Assembly: GCA_034008185.1 (NCBI GenBank)
Contig: CM067082.1
Coordinates: forward strand, 87,481,684-87,545,683
Reading direction: 5' to 3'
Source of the DNA: Gorsachius magnificus
Taxonomy: Eukaryota > Chordata > Aves > Pelecaniformes > Ardeidae
DNA: 64,000 nucleotides
Part shown: one piece after another, positions 1 through 11,710 of the stretch
Layout of the letters: every line of letters begins with the position of its first letter
Numbering within the stretch: the first letter of the stretch is position 1
Program-made: the position numbers and the translations under genes
Notes under the pieces: generated by a model
What the model saw: only the letters and a program-made list of their open reading frames with translations
What the model was told of the DNA's origin: nothing
Databases searched by the model: none

Positions 1-879
1 CCCATTCTTTTGTAAACCAGTGCTACAGGGATGCTTAGCAAGTCTTTTACTTTACGTAAAAAGTTTAAGTTTGACCTGAGAATTTTCTACTGTCAAATTT
101 TCTTCTGGAGGGGAAAAAATAGCAGACTCGCTTGTCTTTTTTTTTTTTTTCTTCCCACTCTTTCCACAGGATTTCTTTAGATAAAGGATGCAAAATTCCC
201 TATATTGTACCTGTCCCTCATCAAAATTATTCAAGAGATGGAGGAGTGCACTAGAAAAGAGCATTTAGGAAATCCTCAAAGGCGAATGAAACTGTGAGCC
301 AAATCCCACTTGCAGGACAGCTCAAGGTAAAGGAGGCAGCTGCACTTTGTTGGGGTGAGAGGGAATGTGGAGCCAGTATCTCTTTGGTACCTGTGCAAAT
401 CTTATGCTGAAGTTTGTGAAAGTCTTCCACTTAAGAAAAACTTTCAAAGTAACATAGAGACTGATTGGATGTCCTTTTATATATTCAGGGTAAATCTTGA
501 TTTTTAATGCAATTAAAATGTTTTTGTAAGTGTAGTCATAAGAAAAATGTAGAAAGTTGAGACATGTTTTTGAATACTCCTCTGTAAGCTGAGTTTTTTC
601 ATCAATGTGATTGTTAATATACTCAGGCACAGAATCATATTATGAGACCAGCAGCAGATTATCATGTGCAGAGATTCCGTGAAATGGCCTGGAAGGAGTG
701 TTCTCTTCTGCCAAAGTGTCATGGTTTAAGACTAAATGACAATGTAGATGCTAAGTGAATTTGGATACTAAGAACCTTTGATCACAGATGCATGCAATTT
801 TACAGTTTACAGAATTTCCCTGAGTTTTTTGGGGAGAGATGCAGCAGCCCAGAAGAGAAGCTGGGTGTGTCAGCATAGA
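1..879. other. AT-rich sequence, no feature seen
   Basis: This is AT-rich single-copy-looking DNA with a T14 run near 137-150. The short open frames have no recognisable domain and no splice-site or codon support. Nothing else is seen here. Confidence 0.6.
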
Positions 880-1260
880 GGCTCTTTACAGGACCTCCCT
901 GTCCTGATGGAGAGAGGCAGTGGCCTGGGGGAGAGGCTGGGCAGTTGAGTGTAGCAATTCCAGCCATGCTATGCATAGCCCTCCTGCACGGCTATGGGGA
1001 CTTCTGGGTTCTCCTCCCTCCCCAGGGGTTGGGGGGGATGGTCCTGGTGCAAGGCTGTAGGGTTCCCTGCCCAGAGCCATACTGGGGAACTCCGGGTTAC
1101 AGTGGTAGTCTTGGCTATCCTTAGAGGATTGGGTAGAGAATACCTCGCTGTTGAGTGGCCTGCATAAACTGTGTTCTCATTTTCTGAGTTACTGTTGCCA
1201 TTGGTGGCGTTCACAGTCTGCTCATTCCAGACACTTCTGGACACTTTTGCACTTCTTGAT
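880..1260. other. GC-richer patch of unknown origin
   Basis: This patch is visibly richer in G and C than its surroundings and includes G4 and G7 runs near 1025-1037. On the minus strand it holds overlapping open frames of 64 and 91 codons. The longer one has an Asn/Ser/Glu-rich stretch but no family resemblance I can name. It could be an old interspersed repeat, part of a non-coding RNA, or chance. The longer frame begins at GTG rather than ATG, which weakens the coding case. Confidence 0.3.
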
Positions 1261-1768
1261 GATCAAAAGGCTGTTTGCATAATTTGGCTATTTCCTTGAG
1301 CACACCAAAACTGTCTGGTTGTTTGTGACAGGTGGGTGGTCATATTTCATCTACTTCTTCTACAGCAAAACTTAGGTTAAAATTCACAGACAACGCTAAG
1401 AGCCATGCTAGCTGAGCCTAACTCGTGCTAGCTGCTACATAAAGTCTCCACGTTCATTAGCTGACGCAGTCCGTACATGCAATCTCAGAACTCTGGCATG
1501 GCTGTCCTTTTCTGTAGAATGATGAGGATACTTGTCCTAGTAATATTTCTCATATTAGTATTTCTACATGCAATAGAGCTGGTAAATGTTTCTGACTAGT
1601 GTTGGATAAAACAGATTCCTGTTTTTGATGAAAATGATTTGACATCACCTGTTCACAAAATGCCTGTTAATCTGTACCAGCTCTCATTTTAAGAATATAT
1701 AAAGAGGCCAAAGAATGCAAATAATAACTGAAGTTATACGAAAAAATAATTTAGTTAAAAGGAGGCAA

Positions 1769-1856
1769 AACAAAAAACCACAGAAAACACAAAAAAACCA
1801 AACCAAAACAAAAAAGCCCCACATCCAGCAAACACCCCAAAAAACAAACCCACTCC
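1769..1856. repeat. A/C-rich low-complexity tract
   Basis: Almost purely A and C on the plus strand, with repeated A-runs separated by C, CC and CCC, including a CCAAACCA motif. It generates a spurious Lys/Gln/Thr/Pro-rich frame. It is simple-sequence DNA and not a gene. Confidence 0.75.
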
Positions 1857-4800
1857 CAGGCCAAACTGGGAATGCTGAAAATTACAGAAGAGTCCCCAAG
1901 CAGAGATTGGAGCCCTGCAGTAGTGGCCTCGCTATGGTAAACTAAATCGTCTGTACAAGCTGGTTCCAATAAACCATTCAATGTGATAAAGGGGTGCTAT
2001 TATATTTCAAAGCCCAGAAGGCTCTGGTACTTCCACTATCATGAACTGAATAGGTTAAAAGTATTTTAATGCAACTGGCATAGCTTTCTACAGTGAAAAC
2101 AGAGCTACAGGCAGAAAAAATATCCCTTTATTAATGTATACAGTAGGTCACCAGGACAAATTAGAAGGAAGTAATCTGGTTTGTTCTGATCATTCAATAT
2201 TGTGAAAACAGTTTAAGAAACTATGTAAAAGCAGCTGGGAAGCAAGTAAGTTTTATAAGAAGTCTTGTAATAAAAAGTTTATCTTGAAAAATGAATTGCA
2301 TGTTGTAGTTGAAGGGGACCTCTCAAGATGCAGTCATGTTTTCTACTGGAGGGAGAGTTAGCCCAGAATCAGCCTCTGAAGAGAAGACTCCTTGCCACCT
2401 TGCAGTTACTGTTTTATTCTTTCCTTCCTGGCTTTGGTACTACTGGTGTGACAGAAAAGAGAAACAGTTGCCTGTGAACAATCAATCCCATTTTGAAACA
2501 TCCGCTGTTCTTGGAGTTCTGCATTGCCTCTGTGGTCATCTGACATTCAGTAAAATAGGATAAAGACAAAACAAAGTCTGCGAGCCAAATGCCAGAATCC
2601 TTACTCAGGCTCCATTCCGTGCTTGTTGATGAAAAATGTGTGAGAATGGGCTGCAAGGGAGAGGAAGTCACTGTGAATTTCAATTCCTCACAGTTTCTTC
2701 TTGAAATCTCTGGTCAGAATGTTGTTTAAATCCCAGGAAGCTCAGGCTTATTTTAGGGGATCTGAAGGCATCAAACAATCAATTATGCCTGATATAGCAT
2801 TTGATGATAGCTCTGTGGCAGCACAGATCTACTGAATTTGCCTTGTAGTGTTTGTGTGTGGTATATGCACAGTGGGACTGCTGGGATGGCCAAGTTTCTT
2901 GGGAGTGTGGCTTCAGTGGATGGGGTGACAAAAGTTCTTTGAATAAGGATCAGCAGTGCATGCTTTGTCCCCCAGTCTACACAGGCAAAAATCCCAGTGG
3001 GCCCAAAACCTTGAACCCTTCATTGTTTTCTGTTGGCAGTAATCTGTGCAAACCAGATGGACTGGGAGAAGGAAGAGGTTGCATCGACAGGGTGTCTTAG
3101 TCGTATCAGGTGATCTGGGGGGACAAGTTTCCCTTACCAGTAAAGCCATCTGAATTTTTGGTGTGTCAGTTGTGGAAATGACAGGATGCTTGGAAGGAAA
3201 GACTGTGAAGACAAGTGTTGGAAATACTCTGCTGAGTCAATACTTTCCATGCAAAGGGGAGCCCTGAGTTCCTGCAGCTCTGCTGTCAGTGCAGCCTTCT
3301 TTGTGTGGTGGTCTAGATTCTCAGCTGGTGCAAATAGGCAAGACTCCTCCAAAAGCCCACCCAGCCTTGTCTGGCTACCTTGGTTGAGGATCTAACCTTT
3401 AAACATCATGAAGCTTTGTGGAGGACCTGTGGTTTGGGTCGGGTCTTCAGGAGATCAAAATCAATATAGCTCAACACATCTCTAGGGAGTTGCTCCAGCA
3501 GACATAGGCTGCATGGTTAGCTCTCAGATTTTACTCTGATTCACAGTATCAGAGCCACAAGTAGAGCCCTGAGTGCATCACTGTGTCAGTTATATATGCC
3601 CACATTCAGACACCACCGGCCTCCACCACAAATCTCCCAAAGCAATCCTGGCAATTAGTTATTTCATGATTAACATGAGAAAATATGATATACTGAGAGC
3701 TATCTCCCCCACTCCTCCTTCCTGCAAACCCTTGATCGTGCAGTATTTGAGAAAGAAAAACAAATTCAAATATTAAGTAAAATTTCTTGTCACAACAAAT
3801 ATGGAATAAAAAAATGATTTGAAATACTCAGTATCATTTATGATGTAATCTCCTGGCAATAGAAAGCTGGCAATGTGCTACAGTCATGCTTTCAATTACA
3901 TTACTAAGTAATCACACAATAAAGTCTAATGGCAAATGATTCTTTATTCCCAGGGTGCCCTGTCCAATTGTTTTCTAAATTGGTTTCAGGAATAAGGATG
4001 CAAGCATGACTGCAAAAATATTATTTATGGTTTGGAAGTTATCTTTTGTATCCTTTTTTTTTTTTCCCTGTGTGCTTTCTGGCAGATATTTTGGAACGTA
4101 GTTTATTATTTCTAGGCTCGTGTTTTAGTTTGACAGTTAAGAAATGCTTAAACCTTATGATAAACTTGGTTGGATTGATTGATAGAGTTGTCAGATTTCC
4201 ACTGCCACCAAATACGTTGCTTGTCCCATGGGAAATTAATATTCTCTGAGGAAGGACCTGTGCCGGAATTCAGTATTTTTGCCTTTCTCATGCACTTGCA
4301 TCTCTCCTTCTCAGTGCCTGCAGCAACTGGTATACAGTAAAAAGAATGTACAGGATTTGTGTCTGACAATACTAGAGTATTCAAATATGACAAAATGTAG
4401 GACTTATGGTCCTTCTCTTTATAAAACAAAAAAAGAATATAAAGAAATTAAATGAACTCCCTGAAGAATGGAGAACTTTGAAGTGCAAGATAATTCTTGA
4501 AGCTTTAGGAAGGTAAGAATTCAAATTGTGGGGGAAATTCATGCTAAGTGTTTGAAGTTTGCCTTTGTATTGCACTTTGCACATTGGAAAAGTATATTTA
4601 TACAGCTGACGCTTTCCTTTTTTCAATATTGCTGTGTTTAAACATCTTGGATGTCTTTAATCCCATGTCAGTGCTTAGTGAACAGGGTTCATATATTCAA
4701 CTGCATTTTTGCATAGTGCGGAAAAATAAAACACTTCATAAAGTCTAATTAATCAAGCCATCACACATTAAGTTCGTCAAAAGGATACTGTGCCTCTGGT

Positions 4801-6305
4801 GGTTACTTGAGTATTCCTTGGGTACCACTCAGGTACAAAAAAGGAAGAAATGCAAAGCAGGCTTGTGTGAAGAGTATAGGCTATGAAAAGTTCATTTAAA
4901 AAGAAATGAAGTGTATAGTTGCATAGGTTTGCCCCAGACTCCACTGAAGCAGCCAACACCATGAGCAGCAGCCGTCTGTCCATCAGAGCATTCTTTGCTC
5001 CATTCCTGAGTATTGTACTTAGGTCCTGAAAAATCTAGATACCTTGGACGGCCCAAATCTAAGTCTCTCTGGTTTCCTATTGATGCCACTCCTAATTATG
5101 GGAAACTTTTCCATGGTCTGTGGTACCTTCAGAGAGACGAAGCTTTATGCTGCTATTAATATTATTATTAATAGTAATGTGTCTATATATAGAGAAAGAA
5201 AGATACATTCAAGACTTACTTGTACTACACATAAAGGTATTTAAGAAAGACACAACTATTTTTGGGTTGGAATTTATGGAGCAAACTTACAAGGGCAATG
5301 TACATTTCTGTTGGCTCCTGCTGTTCCTGGGATTTCTGCCTCCTGTCCTCCTTGTACTCCCTCTGCTGTGTGGTTTGTTATGTGATGTGGAGATATTGTG
5401 AAACTGATTTTTTTTTTTAGTTTCATTCTTCTTTTGCTTTCACAGCAACTGTGTCATCTGGTGGAATAACACTGCTACCGGATACATAGACCCAGCAGGA
5501 GCCCAATGTGAGCACCGCCAAGCTGCCCCAGAGCCCAGTATGAGCCCTGCAAGGTTTGATGAATTCTAAATGTTAATTAATCAGATGGCTAGTTTTAGTT
5601 AAGACCATAAGTGGGTCTGATCCCTGTGAGATTTTGCTATAGTGAAAATGCAAGTACTAGAAATTGCATTACCGTAATGACTTTTACAGGGTCTATATGC
5701 TGAGACTGGTAACTGAGCTAGTGAAAGAGGTTGCTGGCTGTGTGGGAGGTGTATGGTGAAGATGGCATTAGACCATAGTAAAGATAATGTTTAACATAGA
5801 AGTGCAATTCAAATTAGTGGTGTTGTGGTGGATGGATCTGGTTGATTGATTTGACAACCTTAGACTCTGCTTTGTATGGCAGCACTTGATATTGTTGTGG
5901 CTGTAAGTGCAGACCACTTCTGAGTTCTATGAAGGGAAACCACCACAACCGGTTCTGGGAGATGGGTTTGTCTTGGTGGTGTTTTTCTTAATGATATTAC
6001 CTGAAGATTAGATGAGGTCATTTGTCAGAAGCAGCCTGGCAGTGCCCTTTAGCTCTCAAATCTGCCAATAGTGTGGGTCCTTTGAAGAAACTGTCATGTT
6101 TGGGACCACACCAGGACAACACTGGCCTTACTCCCTGCAGTGCTGTGCAAGGAGATGTCTTGCCTCTGTGTTGTGAGCTGTAGAATGTGGACTTTGGATG
6201 AGACTCTTACCCAGACCCTTGACCTAAGGCCTAAATTAAACTTGACAGACCTAAGTAGGATTGTGACTCAGTGTGAGTAGGTGTTCTGAAAAAGTCTTGC
6301 ATTAT
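1857..6305. other. Gene-free AT-rich stretch
   Basis: No exon, RNA gene or clear transposon is recognised. Short ATT-type microsatellite sequence lies near 5153-5172. The segment around 3830-4030 is dense in homeodomain-type ATTA/TAAT words and reads like a possible conserved non-coding element, but conservation was not tested. The flank immediately before 6306 does not show an obvious duplication with the flank after 6891. Confidence 0.5.
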
Positions 6306-6580
6306 TGTGCTGGTTTCGGCTGGGATAGAGTTAATTTTCTTCATAGTAGCTAGCATGGGGCTATGTTTTGGATTTGTGCTACAAACAGGGTTGATAACAC
6401 AGGGATGTTTTAGTTACTGCTGAGCAGGGCTTAGCAGAGTCAGGGCCCTTCCTGCTTCTTGCACCACCCCACCAGCAAGAAGGCTGGGGGTGCACAAGAA
6501 ACTGGGAGGGGACACAGCTGGGACAGCTGACCCCAACTGACCAAAGGGATATCCAATACCATATGATGTCATGCTCAGCA

Positions 6581-6586
6581 TATGAA
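6581..6586 (+). promoter_or_regulatory. Degenerate LTR TATA box
   Basis: TATGAA sits where the sister LTR has TATAAA, in the shared context between CTCAGCA and GCTGGGGGAAG. One substitution has probably weakened the core promoter. Confidence 0.55.
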
Positions 6587-6764
6587 GCTGGGGGAAGAAG
6601 GAAGGGGGGGACATTCATAGTGATGGCGTTTGTCTTCCCAGGTCACTGTTATGCATGATGGAGCCCTGCTTCCTTGGAGATGGCTGAACACCTGCCTGCC
6701 CATGGGAAGTGGGGAATGAATTCCTTGGTTTGCTTTGCTTGCCTGTGCAGCTCTTGCTTTACCT

Positions 6765-6770
6765 ATTAAA
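6765..6770 (+). terminator. LTR polyadenylation signal ATTAAA
   Basis: ATTAAA is followed by a T-rich region and lies in the last quarter of the LTR, where the R/U5 boundary is expected. The homologous position in the other LTR copy reads ATCAAA. Confidence 0.5.
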
Positions 6771-6891
6771 CTGTCTTTATCTCCACCCACGAGTTTTCTC
6801 TTTTACTCTTCTGATTCTCTCCCCCGTCCCACCAAGAGGCAGTGAGCAAGAGGTTTTGTGATGCTTAGTTTCCAGCTGGGGTTAAACCACA

Positions 6892-9306
6892 AGAAATTGA
6901 TTGGTTTGCTTTCAATGTAAAATTTTATAGGTACCATGGATTTTTTTTTTTAATGTGGTGAAGTGCTCATTTTAAGGGTAATGCTGTAAATACTGAAGTA
7001 AACAAGTATATGAATAATTTCTTTAAGTGTTCCTCTCTCCCTATCTCATAAATGCTTGAGAGACTTTAATGCTTAAGTGCCTTGTATTCAACTATACTTA
7101 AAAAGAAAGTCTAGAGTATCTGCTTCTTGCATTTATCGGGTCACTTCCTGACCTGAAACAAGATCAGTTGAGGACAAACCCTAAGCATGAAAGAATAAGG
7201 TTCATAAAAATGGCAATTGCTGCAAGTGTATTTTAAAGAAATATTCTAACTGTGTCTGCCTCTTCTAGTAAAAGAAGAGGGAGCAGAGAAGAAAATGAGG
7301 TTGGAAGTGTTCCAAATACTCTAAGCATAATTTGCTGATGTTTGGTTTGTGCTACAAATGTTCAGAAATTAATTAGAAAACTGTCCAAATTCCCTAAGAG
7401 TAGGTTGACATGTTGTCTTTTACCAAGGTTGTTGCTAACAGTAAGAAATCGTTCTGATATAGAGTGTATGCAGTGTGTCCTAAGTACTTACTGTTATATC
7501 ACTTTATTTAAAGGTCTCCAGGCCTTATAATAATCTAGCTTTTTTTTTTGCTACGTGATGAACGAAGAAAGTGGGGGGTAAGAGAATAAGGAAGGGCCCT
7601 TGCTCTGAAATGTGGGCAATCCAAAGAGGAAAAGGTGTATACAGCATGCCTTTATTCCCATTTTATGCTGTAGGATTGCAGACAGAGTAAGGTTTGCCCT
7701 GACTGAGCAAGGTGCTTTAAGCACCTACCTGACATGAGCATCCAATTAATCTCTTGTGAATGTGTCTGTTAGCATTTAACTGAACTAAGGTTTTGGTGGC
7801 TCATCTAAAATCACATTTCACATCTATGACACAGGCAGCAACGAAGCCCAAATATCCTGAATCCCAAACCTGTCAGTGTCAGCCTAACTTTAAATATGAA
7901 TCCACTGCCATTTATTGAAGATTATAAAGCATCTTTTATCTTATTCCCTTCCTCTCTGTCCCTGTTCTCCACCACCACCCCTTTCTTGTTCAATAAGTTT
8001 TAACTTTCTTACAGTTAACATCAGGTTTTTTTAAAAACCTTTTTATTTTCAGTTACTGTCTGTGGTGGTGTGAGCAAGGTATGATCTAGTTCCAGTACAA
8101 AAGCAGTGTGATTAGGGTCAAACCTGCACAGGTGTTTTGCAGCTCGGTCCAGGTTAATTATTTAACCTCATTACTGCAGAAATGCTTTGAGTCACAGAAC
8201 TTTGAGTCAGTTTGGACTACAGGGATGTTTTCATGGGTGTTTGGGAGGTATGAGTTTACAAGTTAGGCATTAAAATAGCTATCAACATTTTAGTCAACAT
8301 TTGTTCTTCCAGCCTAAGCAGGTCCTAATTCCTCCTTTTGGTATTTATTTGAAGCATCAAGATTTCATTTTGGATTGCATTCAAAGGTGTTAAAACTTTG
8401 ATTTGGCTTCATTATATATAGTTTTATCGATTTTGTGCTATTATGACTTCTAAAATCATTTGAAGAAATAACAGTGAATAAGATGGAATATGTTTGAGAT
8501 TTAAAATTATTTTTGCTGTTATTATGGAATAGATTTTTTTTTTTTTTCTTTCCAAGAAGGAATTTTGAGAGGAAAGTCATAGCAAATGAATGAACTCGAG
8601 ATCTTGGAATAATGCAACTTTATGGTGGGCCTTAACCTTGGTAGACTGTGGACTAGTCTCTATATGCATCTTTTATTTTGGATTATAACATTCTTCTTGT
8701 GATTATTGTGTACTGTACTTAAAGTAAGTGAGATACTCTATGTTCAGTAATTTTGGATTTCAGGTCCATAAAGATTAACATCTATGACATTGAGAAATGG
8801 TAAAAGCCTCCAGGGATATTTCAGATATAAGAAAGTGCAGTGAACCTGTCTATATAACTGATCACACCTTGACTTAGAAGCTTATTCTGAAATCAATGCC
8901 ACACAACTACATACACAACATCAGGGGAATTCTTCAGATGAGAGTGTAAAGTATAAGCAATGTTCAAAATCATAAATGCATGATCCTTTCTTCAACTGAA
9001 AATGCAGTTATGGAATAATAACTTTTTTTTTGCTTAAATTAAGGAACATAACCAAAGATAACTAGAAATTGATTCAGTTTAATTGTTCCCAAGGAACCAA
9101 ATAATTTATTTCCATGGACTTGCAATTTAATCCTATGGATAGGGGCACTAGCTGGTGAACACACTTTTACATGAAGCATAAGCTGTTATCAAACTTGGGG
9201 GGGGTTGTGGACTCAAAATTCTCATGAACAACTTCTGCTCCTTTCTAAATTCAGTTCAATATATCTTCTTTCATATTTCCATCCTCCAGATTGTAAGTTG
9301 AAGCAT
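6892..9306. other. Gene-free AT-rich stretch
   Basis: No gene or recognisable transposon is seen. A short inverted repeat at 8023-8040 (AGGTTTTT, two Ts, AAAAACCT) and T-runs near 8531-8547 are the only structures noted. Confidence 0.5.
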
Positions 9307-9327
9307 AAAAAAAAAAAAAAAAAAAAA
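9307..9327 (+). repeat. A21 homopolymer
   Basis: An uninterrupted run of 21 As. No LINE or SINE body is recognisable immediately upstream, so it is treated as a mononucleotide microsatellite rather than a retroposon tail. Confidence 0.85.
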
Positions 9328-10015
9328 GGACAGACTATTGAGTGCTGTTTTAGATAGAGGAAATTCTGAAACCTTGAAAGGAGACTGATGTTTATAGACG
9401 TCTATTCTGTCTATTCCAGTTTGGAGCTCAGACACTGAGGATATGCATTAAGACTTCTGAGCTGAACTGAATTACTGAATTTTCTTTAAGTTTACCTTTT
9501 ACAGCTGCAGAAACAATAAATTTATTCATATAATGTGCACACATATATATACGTACAAACATTCTGATGAAGCGATAACCAAGAATTGTGTACTGGAAAT
9601 GCAAAGGATCACAAGGAACAGTAACACATGAAACGGTTCATCAGAGGGTCTGAAAGTGCTTCCCTAGTAGTAGTTAAGTATTCCTGAAAATGCCCTTTAT
9701 GATAAAGCTTTTCTTTAAAAAAGTATTAAAAGCTAAAAAGTGTTTGTGACCATTTTAACTTATTCCTAAATTCAGCAGAATTTGTTTCTTATTCCCAAAT
9801 GCATCCAAGCTACTGGTTAGTTGTAAACACGTACTAAAGTTATATGGGCATGAATACATAATTAATTTTGCTGAATAGGTTTGCTTTTCTGATGCAGGCT
9901 CTGACTGTGGAGACCCATTGATGCATTTCTATTCCACAATGAAATCAAAGTCTCTTCCGTTCACCAGAAACCATTGCCTGTTTTTTCATTAATATAGACT
10001 AGCTCTTTCATTTAG
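9328..10015. other. Gene-free AT-rich stretch
   Basis: No gene, RNA or classified repeat is recognised. It contains a short ATATATATACGTA alternating run near 9543-9555. Confidence 0.5.
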
Positions 10016-10080
10016 GTTCTGATTCCACTCTCTGCCTATGTATTGCTGTAAATCTGGAGTAACTTGAGCGAATTATATTA
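10016..10080. repeat. Possible half-copy of old fold-back repeat
   Basis: The segment carries GGTTCTGATTCCA and then CTGTAAATCTGGAGTAAC. These words resemble those of the fold-back repeats at 29680-29779 and 61529-61619. Only one arm can be made out, so the assignment is weak. Confidence 0.3.
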
Positions 10081-11159
10081 GATCATTCATAGAACTATAA
10101 AAAAGGATTATGCTGACTTCATCATGTATGCTGTATCTTTTCCTTGATGTATGTGAGCTACATTAATTGATTAATTACTGTATGTTTATACCTAGGGATC
10201 GAAGTAGTTATCATACTTTTGTAGTAACCAGTTCCTCTTCTTGCTGATTTTTTTACTCTATACAATAAAAGAAATTCAAAGTAAAAGCCAATGACTGTAT
10301 ATCCTGTGCGTTAAGGTTGCCATTTGGTGCTCTAATTAAAAAATTCTGCCAATTAGTAACATAATTTCAACCAAAGTTTGTATGGAGACCACTAAAAAGG
10401 CATTGTCCTAAAGCCTGAAGGCAGAGATTGTGTTCAGAAACAATCCATTTTGCCCGTGAATGAGTATATTGTTCATTCTTTGGAAAGCTGACAAAAATAC
10501 TTATTGCTGACGTTTACATTTCTGTTGAGCTGTATGAAAATATTGAGCATAATTCATCCCACACAGAAAGACCTCTCAGCATCCTGGAGTCCCAACGTGT
10601 GCAATGGCATGTCTTGGATCACATGAAGGGAAGAGAGGGGTGCAGTCTTCTGATCGCACAGTGAGCACAGACGTGCAGGATGGTGTGCCAAGAGGGAGAA
10701 CCCCCCTTGGACATACCCAGGTGATATGGCAGAGGAGGAGCTGTGCTGGTGCTTGCTGGGAATCTGGGCATGCAGGAGTGTTCTTGAGGGCAAGCCTCTG
10801 CTATAAGGCATGGGCAACCTAGCTGCTGTGTGGCACCTTTGCCTTTTGCACATGGGACTCTGGACAGCTGTTGAAGGTGACTGGCAGATGTCCGATCATC
10901 ATCTCTGCCTCTCCCCAGATACCATGCACCAGACATTGCTGTTCTACAAACATGTGAAATACTGTCATCGTGGTGAGGCCAAATGAGTAAGAAGAGTACT
11001 TGAGTTGTGATGCTCTGTGTGCATGTTTTTTCAGCCTGGAGCACCCTTCATTCATTTAAGTGTCTCTTCAAAAGCATGACACTCTATCCTTTCACAAAAA
11101 AATAGTCTTGGACCCACTTGTTACTGTGTCAAAGCCTTTAGTGCACTAGTAGGTCTTAA
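10081..11159. other. AT-rich, then a GC-richer segment of unknown nature
   Basis: The first part to about 10550 is AT-rich with nothing recognised. From about 10555 to 11045 the base composition rises, and minus-strand frames of 99 and 141 codons appear together with a plus-strand frame of 72 codons. None has a recognisable domain. Open frames on both strands over the same bases fit higher GC with fewer chance stops better than real coding. It could be a non-coding exon or an unclassified repeat. Confidence 0.35.
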
Positions 11160-11710
11160 TGGCCCTGACCAAGCTCATCTGGGATTTCAAGCCATACCCT
11201 CTACTTGTGGGCTCTGGATGTCTATATAAACTCAGCCCTGCATCTTCAGTTTCTGCCTGAGCTATGTTGTAGGTGTGCCTGTCCCCAGCTCAGCTACAGT
11301 TATGCCTTTGCCTGGCCAAGGGCTCCATTGTTCTGGACGGTGACACATGAACTGACTTCCTGGCTTGACCTTGAGCCTGTCTTGTCACCGTGGCCCTTTC
11401 CAGCAACCACTGGGCTGTGTCTAGCCCCAGCTACTGCCACCGGGCCTGATCCTGACCTGTGGATTGACCTCCTGGCTTGATCTTGGACCTGCCTCATCAC
11501 CTGAAACTTGCCTGATGATCTCTTTGTTGAACCTGGGCACCAACCCGGGGCCTGCCCTGCTTGCCTTGCTTGAGGACAATGGGACATGTCACCTGTCTGG
11601 TGAAGCCCTTCCCTGCTAGCTATGTTATCACCCTCAGTTCCTGGCCCTTCATGCCTCAGGGCCAGGAACTTGCAGCTTCCTGGACATACTGTTTGCTTCT
11701 GCACTTCGTC
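11160..11710. repeat. Unclassified GC-richer repeat, LTR-like
   Basis: This block is much richer in C and G than its flanks and is internally repetitive. A CTGACTTCCTGGCTTGACCT segment at 11352-11371 recurs as TTGACCTCCTGGCTTGATCT at 11464-11483, a spacing of about 112 bp, with related sequence in the ~18 bases downstream of each. A strong TATATAAA at 11223-11230 stands upstream of the repeats, as it would in an LTR promoter. Clear LTR ends and a primer-binding site were not found. The opposing open frames here (91 and 134 codons) show no domain and are read as composition shadows. Confidence 0.4.

Larger units (their letters stand above)
6306..6891 (+). mobile_element. Solo LTR, ERVK-like avian endogenous retrovirus
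   Basis: The segment begins TGTGCTGGTTTC and ends with TTAAACCACA, giving the TG...CA ends of a retroviral LTR of about 586 bp. It is clearly related to the inverted copy at 30174-30725: both share the opening ~30 bp, the central GGGAGGGGACACAGC block, the promoter region and the terminal ~100 bp. A TATA-like site (6581-6586) is followed about 180 bp later by an ATTAAA polyadenylation signal (6765-6770), in the expected U3-R-U5 order. No internal retroviral sequence is seen on either side, so it is most likely a solo LTR left by LTR-LTR recombination. No convincing target-site duplication was found. Class II is inferred from the primer-binding site beside the sister copy. Confidence 0.8.

Noticed and set aside
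969..1244. Asn/Ser/Glu-rich 91-codon minus-strand frame
   Set aside because: It begins at GTG rather than ATG, has no recognisable family, and an overlapping frame is open too.
5440..5560. Possible exon after the TTTGCTTTCACAG acceptor-like word
   Set aside because: The acceptor looks reasonable, but no long frame or donor follows and the sequence resembles no known protein.
10619..11044. 141-codon minus-strand open frame
   Set aside because: No recognisable domain, overlapping frames exist in other phases and on the plus strand, and the segment is GC-richer so stops are rarer by chance.
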